Part shown: in pieces, positions 1-8,067 of the stretch
Layout: every line of letters begins with the position of its first letter
Position numbering within the stretch: the first letter of the stretch is position 1
Assembly: GCF_008369195.1 (NCBI RefSeq)
Contig: NZ_VOBC01000003.1
Span: 62,001 to 126,000, forward strand
DNA: 64,000 nt
Direction of reading: 5' to 3'
From: Sporosarcina sp. ANT_H38
Lineage (GTDB): Bacteria; Bacillota; Bacilli; Bacillales_A; Planococcaceae
Position numbers and translations under genes: made by a program
Notes under the pieces: generated by a model
Told to the model about the DNA's origin: nothing
Seen by the model: the letters and a program-made list of their open reading frames with translations, nothing else
Databases searched by the model: none

Positions 1-918
1 ACACCAGAACAATACCCAATCGTCGGTCACCATTTATTAGGCGCTATTAAAGAAGTATTAGGTGAAGCTGCAACTCCTGAAATTATTGGTGCTTGGGGAG
101 AAGCTTACGAAGTAATTGCAGGCGTTTTCATCAGTATCGAAAAAGAGATGTACGCTAAAGCTGAGGAAATGGACGGCGGCTGGAAAACATTCAAGGACTT
201 CGAGATTGCCGATAAAGTAGTTGAGAGCGATGTCATTACATCATTCTATTTAAAACCTGTCGATGGTAAAAAGTTACCTTCATACAAACCGGGTCAATAC
301 ATCACATTACGCGTTACAATCCCTGGTGAAGAATATATCTTGAACCGTCAATACAGCTTGTCACAAGCACCAACAGGTGAGTCTTACCGTATTTCTGTTA
401 AACGCGAGGATGAAATCACACCGAACGGAAAAATGTCCGTTAACCTTCATAATGCAATGAATGTCGGCGATACAGTTGGAGTTAGTGTTCCTGCCGGTGT
501 ATTCCATCTTGATACAGAAAGCAATAATCCAGTGACACTTATCAGCGGCGGTGTTGGTATTACGCCAATGATGAGCATGTTTGATTCAATTGCCAAAAAC
601 ACACCAGAACGGTCAGTTGCATTCCTACATTCGGCACGTACGCGTAAACACCAAGCATTCGATGCAAAATTACGTACGTTGAGTGAATCCATGCCTACTT
701 CCACATATGCCGTGCTTTATTCAGAAGAAGGAGATGGCTTCATCAACCGCGACTTCCTTGCCGCTAACGTCATTAAAGGTAGTGACATCTACGTTTGTGG
801 ACCAACGCCTTTCATGCAGGCCGTCATTAAAGATCTATATGCAATAGGTATTTCAAAAGAAAAAATAAACTTCGAATTCTTTGGACCTGCTGAAGAATTG
901 GAGCTTGCAAACGTATAA
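1..918 (+). CDS. hmp: Flavohemoglobin Hmp, C-terminal 305 residues (5' end outside window)
   Basis: Nitric oxide dioxygenase: a globin heme oxidises NO to nitrate while a reductase module passes electrons from NAD(P)H through FAD. The reading frame is open from base 1, so about 95 N-terminal globin residues lie outside the window. Visible are the last globin helices (residues 1-55), then the FAD domain with RQYSL at about 116-119, and the NAD domain with GGVGITPM at about 183-190 and CGPTPFM near 268. Family members are about 400 residues, which fits. It ends just before a hairpin shared with the convergent hydrolase gene. The promoter is not visible, so regulation cannot be judged. Confidence 0.95.
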   Translation, partial: TPEQYPIVGHHLLGAIKEVLGEAATPEIIGAWGEAYEVIAGVFISIEKEMYAKAEEMDGGWKTFKDFEIADKVVESDVITSFYLKPVDGKKLPSYKPGQYITLRVTIPGEEYILNRQYSLSQAPTGESYRISVKREDEITPNGKMSVNLHNAMNVGDTVGVSVPAGVFHLDTESNNPVTLISGGVGITPMMSMFDSIAKNTPERSVAFLHSARTRKHQAFDAKLRTLSESMPTSTYAVLYSEEGDGFINRDFLAANVIKGSDIYVCGPTPFMQAVIKDLYAIGISKEKINFEFFGPAEELELANV

Positions 919-935
919 CGTTAAGTTATTTATAA

Positions 936-972
936 AGAAAAGCCGTCATCCCAGTTGGATGGCGGCTTTTCT
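936..972. terminator. Bidirectional terminator between hmp and the convergent hydrolase
   Basis: Near-perfect inverted repeat with arms AAAAGCCGTCATCC and GGATGGCGGCTTTT. T-rich tracts lie on both sides. The stem overlaps the last codons of the minus-strand gene. Confidence 0.8.
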
Positions 973-1746
973 TTGTTCGATTTTAGCTATATAATCAATG
1001 GCTATCTTATTGAATACTTCCGGTTGGTCGATATTGCAGACATGTCCGGACTTTTCTATTTTAATGAATTCAAATCCTTTATTTTTACGGACAACTTCTT
1101 CAATTGGCGGGATGAATAGATAATCTTCCTCACCCATCAAGAATAATGTTGGAATGGCCGTTGTTGATGCTTGTAAGCGGGTTAAGTATGGATTGATAAG
1201 CTTAGTAAGGGAAAACCATTTGATGAATTCCTTCTGGTACACCTTTTTAGCTTCGTTGACGAAAGCCATTCGCGATTCTTCATGCTGTTTACGTGGCATA
1301 ATAATATAAGCAAATAATCTATAAAGGAGCATATAAGGGACAAAACGCTTTACTGTACGCCCTCCCCATAATAATAACTTTGTTCGAATATCAAAACGAA
1401 TAATCGCCCCACCAAGAATGAGTGAGTTTATACGTTCTGGGAAGTTATCTGCCATTGTCTGCGCGACGATTGTACCGAGTGACATACCGATAACATGCGT
1501 TTCTTTTATGCCGACTTCGTCTAGCACTTCAATTACTTCCTTTGATATATCCGTAAATGAATCCCCTTTTTTCCACATTCCGCCAGCAGATTGTCCGTGC
1601 CCCCGAAGGTCAATTAAGAGAACATTATGCTGTTTCCTAAATTCCCGGATTTGCTTGAACCAGACAGAAGAACTCCCGCCCGCGCCATGTATGAATGTCA
1701 CCCAAGGGGTTGTCGGGCTAATTTCGTAAGTTCGATAGTGAAGCAA
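946..1746 (-). CDS. Alpha/beta-hydrolase, BioH/MenH-like
   Basis: Probable soluble carboxylic-ester hydrolase of the alpha/beta fold; the substrate is unknown. An oxyanion motif HGAGGSS sits near residue 20 and the nucleophile elbow is GMSLG (Ser about 89). The acid is the Asp in GEEDYL (about 208) and the catalytic His is in SGHVCN (about 235), so the triad is complete. I start it at the TTG at 1746 because AAGGGTG lies six bases upstream. A GTG nine bases further upstream has its Shine-Dalgarno abutting it and would add three residues. It is a single gene, convergent with hmp, with no pathway partner beside it. Confidence 0.8.
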   Translation of the reverse strand: MLHYRTYEISPTTPWVTFIHGAGGSSSVWFKQIREFRKQHNVLLIDLRGHGQSAGGMWKKGDSFTDISKEVIEVLDEVGIKETHVIGMSLGTIVAQTMADNFPERINSLILGGAIIRFDIRTKLLLWGGRTVKRFVPYMLLYRLFAYIIMPRKQHEESRMAFVNEAKKVYQKEFIKWFSLTKLINPYLTRLQASTTAIPTLFLMGEEDYLFIPPIEEVVRKNKGFEFIKIEKSGHVCNIDQPEVFNKIAIDYIAKIEQRKAAIQLG

Positions 1747-1875
1747 GCTGTTCACCCTTCCAAGTTAACTATGTCTATTAAACCATTTTTTATGGAATCA
1801 ATTCAACCCAAATGCGTGTTCAATCTCTCTACACTCTTAAGAATCGACTTCTTTTCGACACAAAATTCGATAGAA

Positions 1876-1921
1876 AAACAGGGACAGTCATCGAAGCTAG
1901 GCTTCGTGGCCGTCCCTGTTT
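1876..1921 (-). terminator. Terminator after ykvI-like gene
   Basis: Long hairpin with outer arms AACAGGGAC and GTCCCTGTT and an inner CGAAGC/GCTTCG-type stem, followed by a T-run on the minus strand, 17 bases past the stop codon. Confidence 0.8.
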
Positions 1922-1937
1922 GCGTTCTGAAATAACC

Positions 1938-2996
1938 TTATCTCCTAACCTTTGCAGGAAGTTTGAACGATGCGTAAATAAGAGCCCCAACAAGGAACAA
2001 ACCAATGTATCCGATAAGCGGATAAAAATAAGCGACAAGATTCTTAAAGCCGACGAAGCTCAAGCAGAACCCAATTATCAGTGTGATGAACACAAAACCT
2101 TTAAATTTCTTCGTACCAATTGGAATGAAACGTGCGCCGAAAGCGTAGAACATACTAACAGCTGTATTGAAAATCATACCGTATAATATGAACGCCATGA
2201 AAGTAGCGAGTATAGGCGAAATATCGTTCATAATTGCTAACATCGGCAAATCGGAATCGGCAGCAATATCGATACGCGAGAAGATTGCCAAATGGCTTAA
2301 CAAGATTAGGATCCCGAGACTAAGTCCTCCGACAAATCCACCCCACGCTGCTGTTTTCTCGTTTTTCTCCGCTCCGCCCATAACAAGTGCCATCGAAGCA
2401 CCTACCGCAATGTTGAACGACACATAGTTAATTGACGAGATGAACCAATTCGGTAGCGTCGTAGGTACTTTAGTCGCGACCGAATCGAGCGCCGTAAATG
2501 TTGCATCACCCATCGTCGCTAAACAGTAGACCGATACACCAATGACCGAAATGATTAAAAATGGTGTAATGCTGCCAATGACACCAACCACTTTGTCGAC
2601 ATTGAGTAATATGGTTAAGAAAACAAGAACAACCATTAATAAACTACCAACGAATGGCGGTAAACCAAACTGTTGGTTCAAATTGGAACCTGCTCCCGCT
2701 ATCATAACGGCCCCAACTCCAAATAATGTGAAAATAATTATGTAATCGACAATTACCCCTAAATAACGACCACTTATTTTGTAAATGACTTCTTTATGTG
2801 ATGTGGTTCGCATACGGCTTCCGAGTCGCGTGAGCGTCATTCCGAGATACGCGAACAATGCTGTCGAAATAATTGCTCCTGCAATACCTAGGAGCCCAAA
2901 ACTTGTGAAATATTGTAGAATTTCTTGTCCGGAAGCAAATCCTGCTCCAACAATAATTCCGATGAAAGCGCTCCCCATTTTAATTATATTTTTCAT
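1938..2996 (-). CDS. ykvI: YkvI-family multi-spanning membrane protein
   Basis: Integral membrane protein of 352 residues with about ten hydrophobic helices. It opens with GSAFIGIIVGAGFASGQE, the glycine-rich first helix typical of the YkvI family, which is distantly related to the amino acid/cation symporters of the LeuT fold. Transport substrate unknown. The start ATG follows GGGAGGG at good spacing. It is monocistronic with its own terminator. The family call rests on the N-terminal motif and overall topology; a function beyond 'predicted transporter' is not supported. Confidence 0.75.
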   Translation of the reverse strand: MKNIIKMGSAFIGIIVGAGFASGQEILQYFTSFGLLGIAGAIISTALFAYLGMTLTRLGSRMRTTSHKEVIYKISGRYLGVIVDYIIIFTLFGVGAVMIAGAGSNLNQQFGLPPFVGSLLMVVLVFLTILLNVDKVVGVIGSITPFLIISVIGVSVYCLATMGDATFTALDSVATKVPTTLPNWFISSINYVSFNIAVGASMALVMGGAEKNEKTAAWGGFVGGLSLGILILLSHLAIFSRIDIAADSDLPMLAIMNDISPILATFMAFILYGMIFNTAVSMFYAFGARFIPIGTKKFKGFVFITLIIGFCLSFVGFKNLVAYFYPLIGYIGLFLVGALIYASFKLPAKVRR

Positions 2997-3112
2997 GATG
3001 CCCTCCCATTATTTCACCGTACTAAAAGTCATAAATCCCACTAATTAATCTGAATTTTAAAATTTACCGTTGTGTCATTCTTCTAACTTATCACTCTTGC
3101 GGAACCTTTTCA

Positions 3113-3143
3113 ACAAAAAAAAGACCAGTTACCTGGCCTTTCT
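3113..3143 (-). terminator. Terminator after PfpI-family gene
   Basis: Minus-strand hairpin with arms AAGGCCAG and CTGGTCTT (one G-T pair), followed by an eight-base T-run. Confidence 0.75.
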
Positions 3144-3172
3144 CTAAAATCATACTATTTTCAAAGTACTAT

Positions 3173-3688
3173 TTACTTTTCAAGAAGTTTTAGTGATTCA
3201 CGATTAAACGCTGGTATGTCATCAGGTGTACGGCTTGTGACGAGCTGATTTTGACACACGACAACTTCTTTGTCCGCATATTTGACACCGGCATTTTCCA
3301 TGTCAACTTTTATCGATTTAAAACCCGTTGCATCTCTTCCTTCGAGGGTTTTAGCTGTAATTAAAAGCTGAGGACCATGACAGATTGCAAATACTGGTTT
3401 TTTATCATCCATGAACGACTTCACAAATTGCACAAAGCGTTCGTCTGCACGTAACTGATCCGGTGAGAATCCTCCAGGTATAAATAATGCATCATAGTCT
3501 TCTGGTTTTACATCGTCGATACCGTAATCCGTCTTAACTTTTGCATTACCTTGCTTCCCGGTCACTTCTACACCTGCTGATTTTTCAATTGTTACTACTT
3601 CATGCCCAGCATCCTTGAATGCTTTTGCTGGCTCCATGTACTCTGAGTCTTCGAATAGATTCGTGATTAAAGTCGCTATTTTAGCCAA
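3173..3688 (-). CDS. PfpI/DJ-1 family protein (YfkM-like general stress protein)
   Basis: Cytoplasmic 171-residue protein of the type 1 glutamine amidotransferase-like (DJ-1/PfpI) superfamily, whose members act as proteases, glyoxalases or deglycases. The nucleophile elbow AICHGPQ carries Cys103-His104, and the conserved Glu is near residue 13 in the LFEDSEY segment. B. subtilis YfkM (general stress protein 18) is the nearest relative I recognise. It appears to start at TTG, since AAGGGAG lies ten bases upstream and no in-frame ATG is available. It stands alone with its own terminator. Exact activity is uncertain. Confidence 0.85.
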   Translation of the reverse strand: MAKIATLITNLFEDSEYMEPAKAFKDAGHEVVTIEKSAGVEVTGKQGNAKVKTDYGIDDVKPEDYDALFIPGGFSPDQLRADERFVQFVKSFMDDKKPVFAICHGPQLLITAKTLEGRDATGFKSIKVDMENAGVKYADKEVVVCQNQLVTSRTPDDIPAFNRESLKLLEK

Positions 3689-3752
3689 TTAAAATACACT
3701 CCCTTTTTGTAAATACTCTCTCTTCTATTCCCCAACTTGGCGACAACTAAAC

Positions 3753-4346
3753 TTATGGTCGATATTTTGAAACATAAGGATTGTCTTTTTCATAGAAACG
3801 CCAAGGATAATGAACCGCTTCCCCGGAATTCCCAATTCCCACCCGAGGACCCGTTATAATTTCCGCCGGTACAGCACCCTCTGCAATGAATAACGGCCTC
3901 TCTGTCCAATGATGACCGTAATACTGCATGGTTACACCAAGTGCTTTCGTTAATTTACCTGGGCCATTTGTCCAATCCTTCATTTTCAAATGAGCTCCAC
4001 GATTTTCCTTCATCCGTTCAAATCCGGTCACCGGTTCCGCAGCCCGAATCAGAATTGCATGTGGCGTTCCCACTGCTCCACCTACAACATTCATCAGGGT
4101 ATGTGTATGCATTTGATACGTATAGACGAGCCCTGCAAGTCCAAACATTACTTCTGTCCGCTTCGTTCGCCGATTGTCAAAACTATGTGCTGCTTGATCC
4201 TCAGGGCCTTGATATGCTTCCGTTTCCACAATACGGACTACAATAGTTCCTTCCAGCAGCTCATGAACAATATATTGTCCAATCAACTTTTTAGCCAATT
4301 CAAGTACAGGCGCATCAAAAAACGATTTATCTATAGGTGTATACAT
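3753..4346 (-). CDS. mpg: 3-methyladenine DNA glycosylase, AAG/Mpg family
   Basis: Monofunctional base-excision repair glycosylase that removes alkylated purines. Family features: RIVETEAYQGPEDQAAHS with the catalytic Glu, NRRTKRTEVMFG, the YTYQMHTHTLMNVV segment, and GTPHAILIRAAEP. I use the third possible ATG (4346), because GGAGGAAGAA ends four bases upstream; this gives 197 residues, normal for the family. The two upstream ATGs have no such site. It is divergent from the MazG-like gene with under 100 bases between them. Confidence 0.92.
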   Translation of the reverse strand: MYTPIDKSFFDAPVLELAKKLIGQYIVHELLEGTIVVRIVETEAYQGPEDQAAHSFDNRRTKRTEVMFGLAGLVYTYQMHTHTLMNVVGGAVGTPHAILIRAAEPVTGFERMKENRGAHLKMKDWTNGPGKLTKALGVTMQYYGHHWTERPLFIAEGAVPAEIITGPRVGIGNSGEAVHYPWRFYEKDNPYVSKYRP

Positions 4347-4439
4347 GGTATTCTTCCTCCACTTCATTATCACTATGTCCTAGAATCACAACTTCAAATA
4401 CCGTATACTCAAGAAAACAGTCGATGGGATGAGATAACT

Positions 4440-4730
4440 ATGCAAAGACTACAAACTGAAATACGTGAATTCACGAAAGCGCGTAATTGGGGTGGAAATC
4501 ACGACGCTCGAAATCTCGCAATTTCAATTTCATTGGAAGCAAGTGAGCTACTGGAACACTTCCAATGGAAATCTGGTGAGGAAGCAGTCGCTCATAACAA
4601 GCAAGAAATCGTGGATGAGGCAGCCGACGTATTTATTTATCTATTACAATTCGCGGATCTTCTTGGCGTTGATTTGGAAGAAGCTGCACGCGCTAAGATG
4701 AAGAAGAATGCCGTAAAATATCCTGTATGA
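4440..4730 (+). CDS. MazG-like nucleotide pyrophosphohydrolase
   Basis: Small all-alpha NTP pyrophosphohydrolase (96 residues) of the MazG/iMazG type, probably a house-cleaning enzyme for non-canonical dNTPs. The metal-binding signature is EASELLEHFQW (residues about 30-40) followed by EIVDEAADVFIYLL (about 56-69), the two E-x-x-E/D helices of the fold. The open frame extends far upstream across the mpg gene, but similarity begins at the ATG at 4440, which has a purine-rich stretch before it. A terminator follows directly. Confidence 0.85.
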   Translation: MQRLQTEIREFTKARNWGGNHDARNLAISISLEASELLEHFQWKSGEEAVAHNKQEIVDEAADVFIYLLQFADLLGVDLEEAARAKMKKNAVKYPV

Positions 4731-4736
4731 ATTAAG

Positions 4737-4772
4737 TAAACCGTCCCCAATCTTGCGGGAACGGTTTTTTTA
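4737..4772 (+). terminator. Terminator after MazG-like gene
   Basis: Arms AACCGTCCC and GGGAACGGTT followed by seven T residues, starting seven bases past the stop codon. Confidence 0.8.
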
Positions 4773-4860
4773 AAAAAGGAAAAGTATACATTTTTCAACC
4801 TGGAGCAACGTCCACCTCTAACAGGGAGGGATAGAACTAGATCCCTCCTATTTTCCGGAT

Positions 4861-4899
4861 CTACCAAGGCGCTTCTAGACTCCAGCGCTTTTCTTTACT
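4861..4899 (-). repeat. Collapsed repeat-cassette remnant
   Basis: On the minus strand this reads as the cassette 5' end (AAGAAAAGCG) joined directly to a 3' end (CTGGAGTCTAGA), then AGCGCCTTGGTAGA, which is the beginning of a type-2 cassette. The core has been lost. It lies immediately downstream of the full cassette at 4900-5021. Confidence 0.7.
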
Positions 4900-5021
4900 G
4901 TCTAGACTCCAGGCGCCAATCCCTCGGGTCATAAGCCACTTTGCTGTGGGGGCTTGAAGTACGCCTCCTCGCAAATCGTCTTATGCCTGTCGGGGCAGGG
5001 CGGCGCCTTACGCTTTTCTTT
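4900..5021 (-). repeat. Interspersed hairpin cassette, type 1
   Basis: About 122 bp, closely matching the copies at 9264-9386, 9511-9633 and 55646-55769. Conserved ends are AAGAAAAGCGTAAGGCGCC and GGCGCCTGGAGTCTAGAC. The core contains nested complementary pieces: GGCGCC/GGCGCC, CATAAG/CTTATG and TTTGC/GCAAA. It begins at the TAA stop of opuCC and has the same orientation, so in the mRNA it would fold as a 3'-UTR stem. It could stand in for the absent classical terminator of that operon. Confidence 0.85.
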
Positions 5022-5910
5022 ATTCCTTAATTAACCCTTTTTCTATTAAAAATGCGAGGGCAACGTCTTCTGGTTTCTCTTTGTCCAAATCAACGCGGGC
5101 ATTCATTTTCAACATATCTTCTTCCGTAATTTTTCCTGCTAAGCTATTCAGCACTTTTTCAAGATCAGGAAACTTCTTCAATGTCTCCTGGCGCACGACT
5201 GGTGCCGCATCATATTTCGGGAAAAACCCTAGATCATCTTCCGTTGTTGCTAGTTCAAACATCTGGATACGGCTATCTGTCGTGAATGCTGGAATAACAT
5301 CAACATCTCCATTCTTCACCGCTTCATACATAACATTCGGATCCAGACTCTTTGTATCTTTAAATGTGAACGGATAGGTAATCACCATATCATCATAACC
5401 ATCACCTTTTCGTTCATAAAAGGCATGCGGTGCACCGAAAACCATCTCTTCCTCATTTGAAAGCGCGGCTAGATCGGAATACGTTTTTGCAGTGTATTTT
5501 TTATCCTTTGAGAAGGCCAATGTATAGCCATTTTCAAAACCTAATGGCTCCAACCAAGTCACTTTGAATTTATCTTCATAGCCCTTTTTCACACGCGCAA
5601 AAACGCTTTCAGAACTCTCTCCAGCTTTCGATTCTTCTTTCAAAACGTCTTTTAAACCCGTTCCAGTATACTCTACGTAAAGATCGATATCGCCTTTTTC
5701 AAGTGCAGGCGTCATGATTGCTACTTCACCTAAACCATCTTTATACTTCACTTTATAATCCGTTTGTGACTCAATATATTGACCTAAAATATATGGCAGT
5801 ATAAATTGCTCTGTCCATGGCTTTCCACTAATGACAATTTCATCTTTCCCACCGCATGCACTAAGTAACAGTGTCAATGACAGCAACATAATCCCCAAAC
5901 CTTTTTTCAT
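5020..5910 (-). CDS. opuCC: OpuC-type glycine betaine/choline-binding lipoprotein
   Basis: Extracytoplasmic substrate-binding lipoprotein of an osmoprotectant ABC importer (OpuAC/OpuCC, periplasmic-binding class F). A signal peptide with lipobox LLSAC ends near residue 20. SGKPWTEQFIL and VEYTGTGL are typical of OpuCC/ProX-like proteins. I use the ATG at 5910, where a G-rich Shine-Dalgarno precedes a classic MKKGLGIMLL signal; earlier in-frame codons are spurious. Mature size and fold match the family. It is last in a five-gene operon after its permease and ATPase. The substrate (betaine, carnitine, choline or another solute) cannot be read from sequence. Confidence 0.88.
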   Translation of the reverse strand: MKKGLGIMLLSLTLLLSACGGKDEIVISGKPWTEQFILPYILGQYIESQTDYKVKYKDGLGEVAIMTPALEKGDIDLYVEYTGTGLKDVLKEESKAGESSESVFARVKKGYEDKFKVTWLEPLGFENGYTLAFSKDKKYTAKTYSDLAALSNEEEMVFGAPHAFYERKGDGYDDMVITYPFTFKDTKSLDPNVMYEAVKNGDVDVIPAFTTDSRIQMFELATTEDDLGFFPKYDAAPVVRQETLKKFPDLEKVLNSLAGKITEEDMLKMNARVDLDKEKPEDVALAFLIEKGLIKE

Positions 5911-5924
5911 CTTTTTTCCCCCTA

Positions 5925-6563
5925 TCAATTTTGTACGCCTTTTGGTGTTACCTTCTTCTCTACCCATTTTAAGATAAAGTCAAAAGCAATGGCGAGTAGT
6001 GCAACTGGCAGCGCTCCCGCAAGAACAAGCGCATTGTTATAGGATTGCAAACCTCTATAAATAACATCCCCCAGCCCGCCTGCTCCGACGAAAGTTGCAA
6101 GTGTGGCAATGCCGACCGTCAGCACAGTCGCCGTCCGGATACCTGCCATGATGACAGGCAAGGCAATCGGAAACTCGATTTTCTTCAAAATTTGATTGGG
6201 GGTCATCCCCATTCCGCGTCCCGCTTCGACAATCGCTTCATCGACACCTGTAAGACCCGCATATGTATTGCGCACAATTGGCAACAGTGCGTAAATAATA
6301 AGCGCAATAAGTGCGGTCTTTGAGCCTATTCCGATGAGCGGAACAAGAAAACCAAACAATGCAAGACTTGGTATTGTCTGTAATATCGCAGCTACACCAA
6401 TGATCGGCTCTGCAAAACGACGATGACGAGCAACCAACATCCCAGTTGGTAAAGCTATGAGTATCCCGATGGCAAGCGCTACAAAAGACAGAAAAATATG
6501 TTGAAGAAAAGCTTCTGTAATCATGTCTGAACGACTGGTCACTGTCTCGATAAAGTTCTTCAT
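5925..6563 (-). CDS. opuCB: OpuC-type ABC transporter permease
   Basis: Membrane subunit of the osmoprotectant importer: 212 residues with five or six helices. The EAA loop VDEAIVEAGRGMGMTPNQIL contacts the ATPase. The ATG at 6563 overlaps the TGA of the ATPase gene as ATGA, indicating translational coupling; a second ATG four codons upstream is possible but poorer. B. subtilis OpuB and OpuC have two permease genes, one on each side of the binding protein. Only one exists here, so a homodimeric permease is inferred. Confidence 0.88.
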   Translation of the reverse strand: MKNFIETVTSRSDMITEAFLQHIFLSFVALAIGILIALPTGMLVARHRRFAEPIIGVAAILQTIPSLALFGFLVPLIGIGSKTALIALIIYALLPIVRNTYAGLTGVDEAIVEAGRGMGMTPNQILKKIEFPIALPVIMAGIRTATVLTVGIATLATFVGAGGLGDVIYRGLQSYNNALVLAGALPVALLAIAFDFILKWVEKKVTPKGVQN

Positions 6564-7528
6564 GACTTCACCCATTTCCCGTTATCCATTGAAGCTTGCA
6601 ATAGAGAATGATGGCCAATATAACCTATCACAACTCCATCTTCAGCTACGGCAAGACGGCTGGCGGGATTAGCATCTAGGACAGTAATTGCTTCATCAAC
6701 TGTCAGCTCCGAAGTCACTTCCCTTACTTCACCTGTCCATGCTTCATCAAAGAATTTTGCGAACTCTTTAATAGATCTCTGACCGAAATTACGCTGTCTG
6801 TCTATCCGTTCAATTCCGATAAATTCACGAACAAAATCGGTCGCTTGTTTTTCAATTAATTGAGCAGGTGATGACATCTGCTCAATTTGGCCGTCCCGCA
6901 TGATAATAATGACATCCGCAATGTCGAGGGCTTCATCCATATCGTGCGTTACAAACACAATCGTCTTTTTGATTTTCTTCTGCAGCTTCTTCAATTCCTT
7001 CTGTAGCTGTTCACGGCTGATTGGATCGAGTGCCGAAAAGGGTTCATCCATTAAAATAATGTTCGGATCACTAGCAAGCGCCCGACTTACGCCGACCCGC
7101 TGCTGTTGACCGCCTGAGAGTTCAAATGGATAGCGTTTCTTAAACACAGCCGGGTCGAGATCCACCATATCAAGCAGTTCATCGACACGGGCAGCAATTT
7201 TTTCTTTATCCCACTTGAGCAATTCGGGGACAAGCGCGATATTGTCTTCAATCGTCATATGAGGAATGAGACCAATTCGCTGAATGACATAGCCGATTGA
7301 GCGGCGTAACTCCACTTCATCTCGTTCAGAAATTGACAACTCATCGATATAAACGTCACCTTCTGTCGATACTTCCAGCCGATTAATCATCCGCATAAGT
7401 GTCGTCTTTCCACAGCCGGAAGGACCTATTATAGCCGTCAATTTATGTGTAGGGATTGTTACTGAAACACCTTTCAGCGCTTCAGTACCATCCGCAAAAC
7501 GTTTCGTTACATTATCAAAGCGGATCAT
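6560..7528 (-). CDS. opuCA: OpuC-type ABC transporter ATP-binding protein with C-terminal CBS-like region
   Basis: ATPase of the osmoprotectant importer. Walker A is GPSGCGKTT, the signature [10 protein letters not shown], Walker B IILMDEPFSALD and the switch VTHDMDEA. After the nucleotide-binding domain (about residues 1-240) the tail carries a single recognisable CBS-type repeat (about 275-318), where B. subtilis OpuCA has a tandem pair within about 380 residues; this protein has 322. AGGAGG lies just before the chosen ATG at 7528. CBS domains in this family respond to ionic strength or cyclic di-AMP, so loss of one repeat may alter gating (inference). Confidence 0.9.
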   Translation of the reverse strand: MIRFDNVTKRFADGTEALKGVSVTIPTHKLTAIIGPSGCGKTTLMRMINRLEVSTEGDVYIDELSISERDEVELRRSIGYVIQRIGLIPHMTIEDNIALVPELLKWDKEKIAARVDELLDMVDLDPAVFKKRYPFELSGGQQQRVGVSRALASDPNIILMDEPFSALDPISREQLQKELKKLQKKIKKTIVFVTHDMDEALDIADVIIIMRDGQIEQMSSPAQLIEKQATDFVREFIGIERIDRQRNFGQRSIKEFAKFFDEAWTGEVREVTSELTVDEAITVLDANPASRLAVAEDGVVIGYIGHHSLLQASMDNGKWVKS

Positions 7529-7539
7529 AAAACCCCTCC

Positions 7540-8067
7540 TTATGCATTTCGTTGCGGTGAAGAATCCAGCCATCTTTCAACTTCAACCGATGTCTTCAGC
7601 AGTACAACATCCGCTTTAGCTTTCTGCAAGATTTCTAAAACCCCCGGTCGAGCGTCCTTCGGATAGCGCCAAATCCAACGGACAAACTTCATATCAATCT
7701 TTTCGGGACACCCTTGTGCCATATCTGGACGTGTCTGTCCCCTGTAGCTCCAAAATCTTTTCGTTACTCTGGATAGACAAAGCCAGTTCGGGAAATCAAG
7801 GAAGATTATCAAATCTGCATAGTGCGCTCTCATTTCAAGTGAAGAATCGAAGTTTCCATCTACAATCCATTCAGGCTGCGTTATCACGTCTTTCAGCAAC
7901 TTACGGAATTCCTGTTTCGGCGTGGGCATCCACCCTTCATTCCAATAAAGAACGTCAAGATGATGCAAAGGCAATCCCCACCTCATAGCAAGCTTACGAG
8001 ACAGAGTCGATTTCCCAGCACCACTGCACCCGATAATCAGTACTTTTTTATGCTGAATCGCTTCCAC
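7540..8067 (-). CDS. Small P-loop kinase (adenylate kinase-like, 'topology modulation' family)
   Basis: P-loop NTPase of 175 residues with Walker A GCSGAGKST close to the N-terminus and an adenylate-kinase-like layout: HHLDVLYW, then WIVDGNF, DLIIFLDFP and a basic lid region RFWSYRG. Relatives are annotated FlaR or topology modulation protein; the true substrate is unknown. I start it at the GTG at 8067, which overlaps the TAG stop of the glycosylase gene (TAGTG) and follows a run of six G. It sits between DNA glycosylase and transporter genes in one operon, with only 11 bases before opuCA. Confidence 0.75.
   Translation of the reverse strand: MEAIQHKKVLIIGCSGAGKSTLSRKLAMRWGLPLHHLDVLYWNEGWMPTPKQEFRKLLKDVITQPEWIVDGNFDSSLEMRAHYADLIIFLDFPNWLCLSRVTKRFWSYRGQTRPDMAQGCPEKIDMKFVRWIWRYPKDARPGVLEILQKAKADVVLLKTSVEVERWLDSSPQRNA

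Noticed and set aside
3990..4439. N-terminal extension of the MazG-like protein
   Set aside because: The extension is antisense to mpg and has no family similarity; the real protein starts at 4440.
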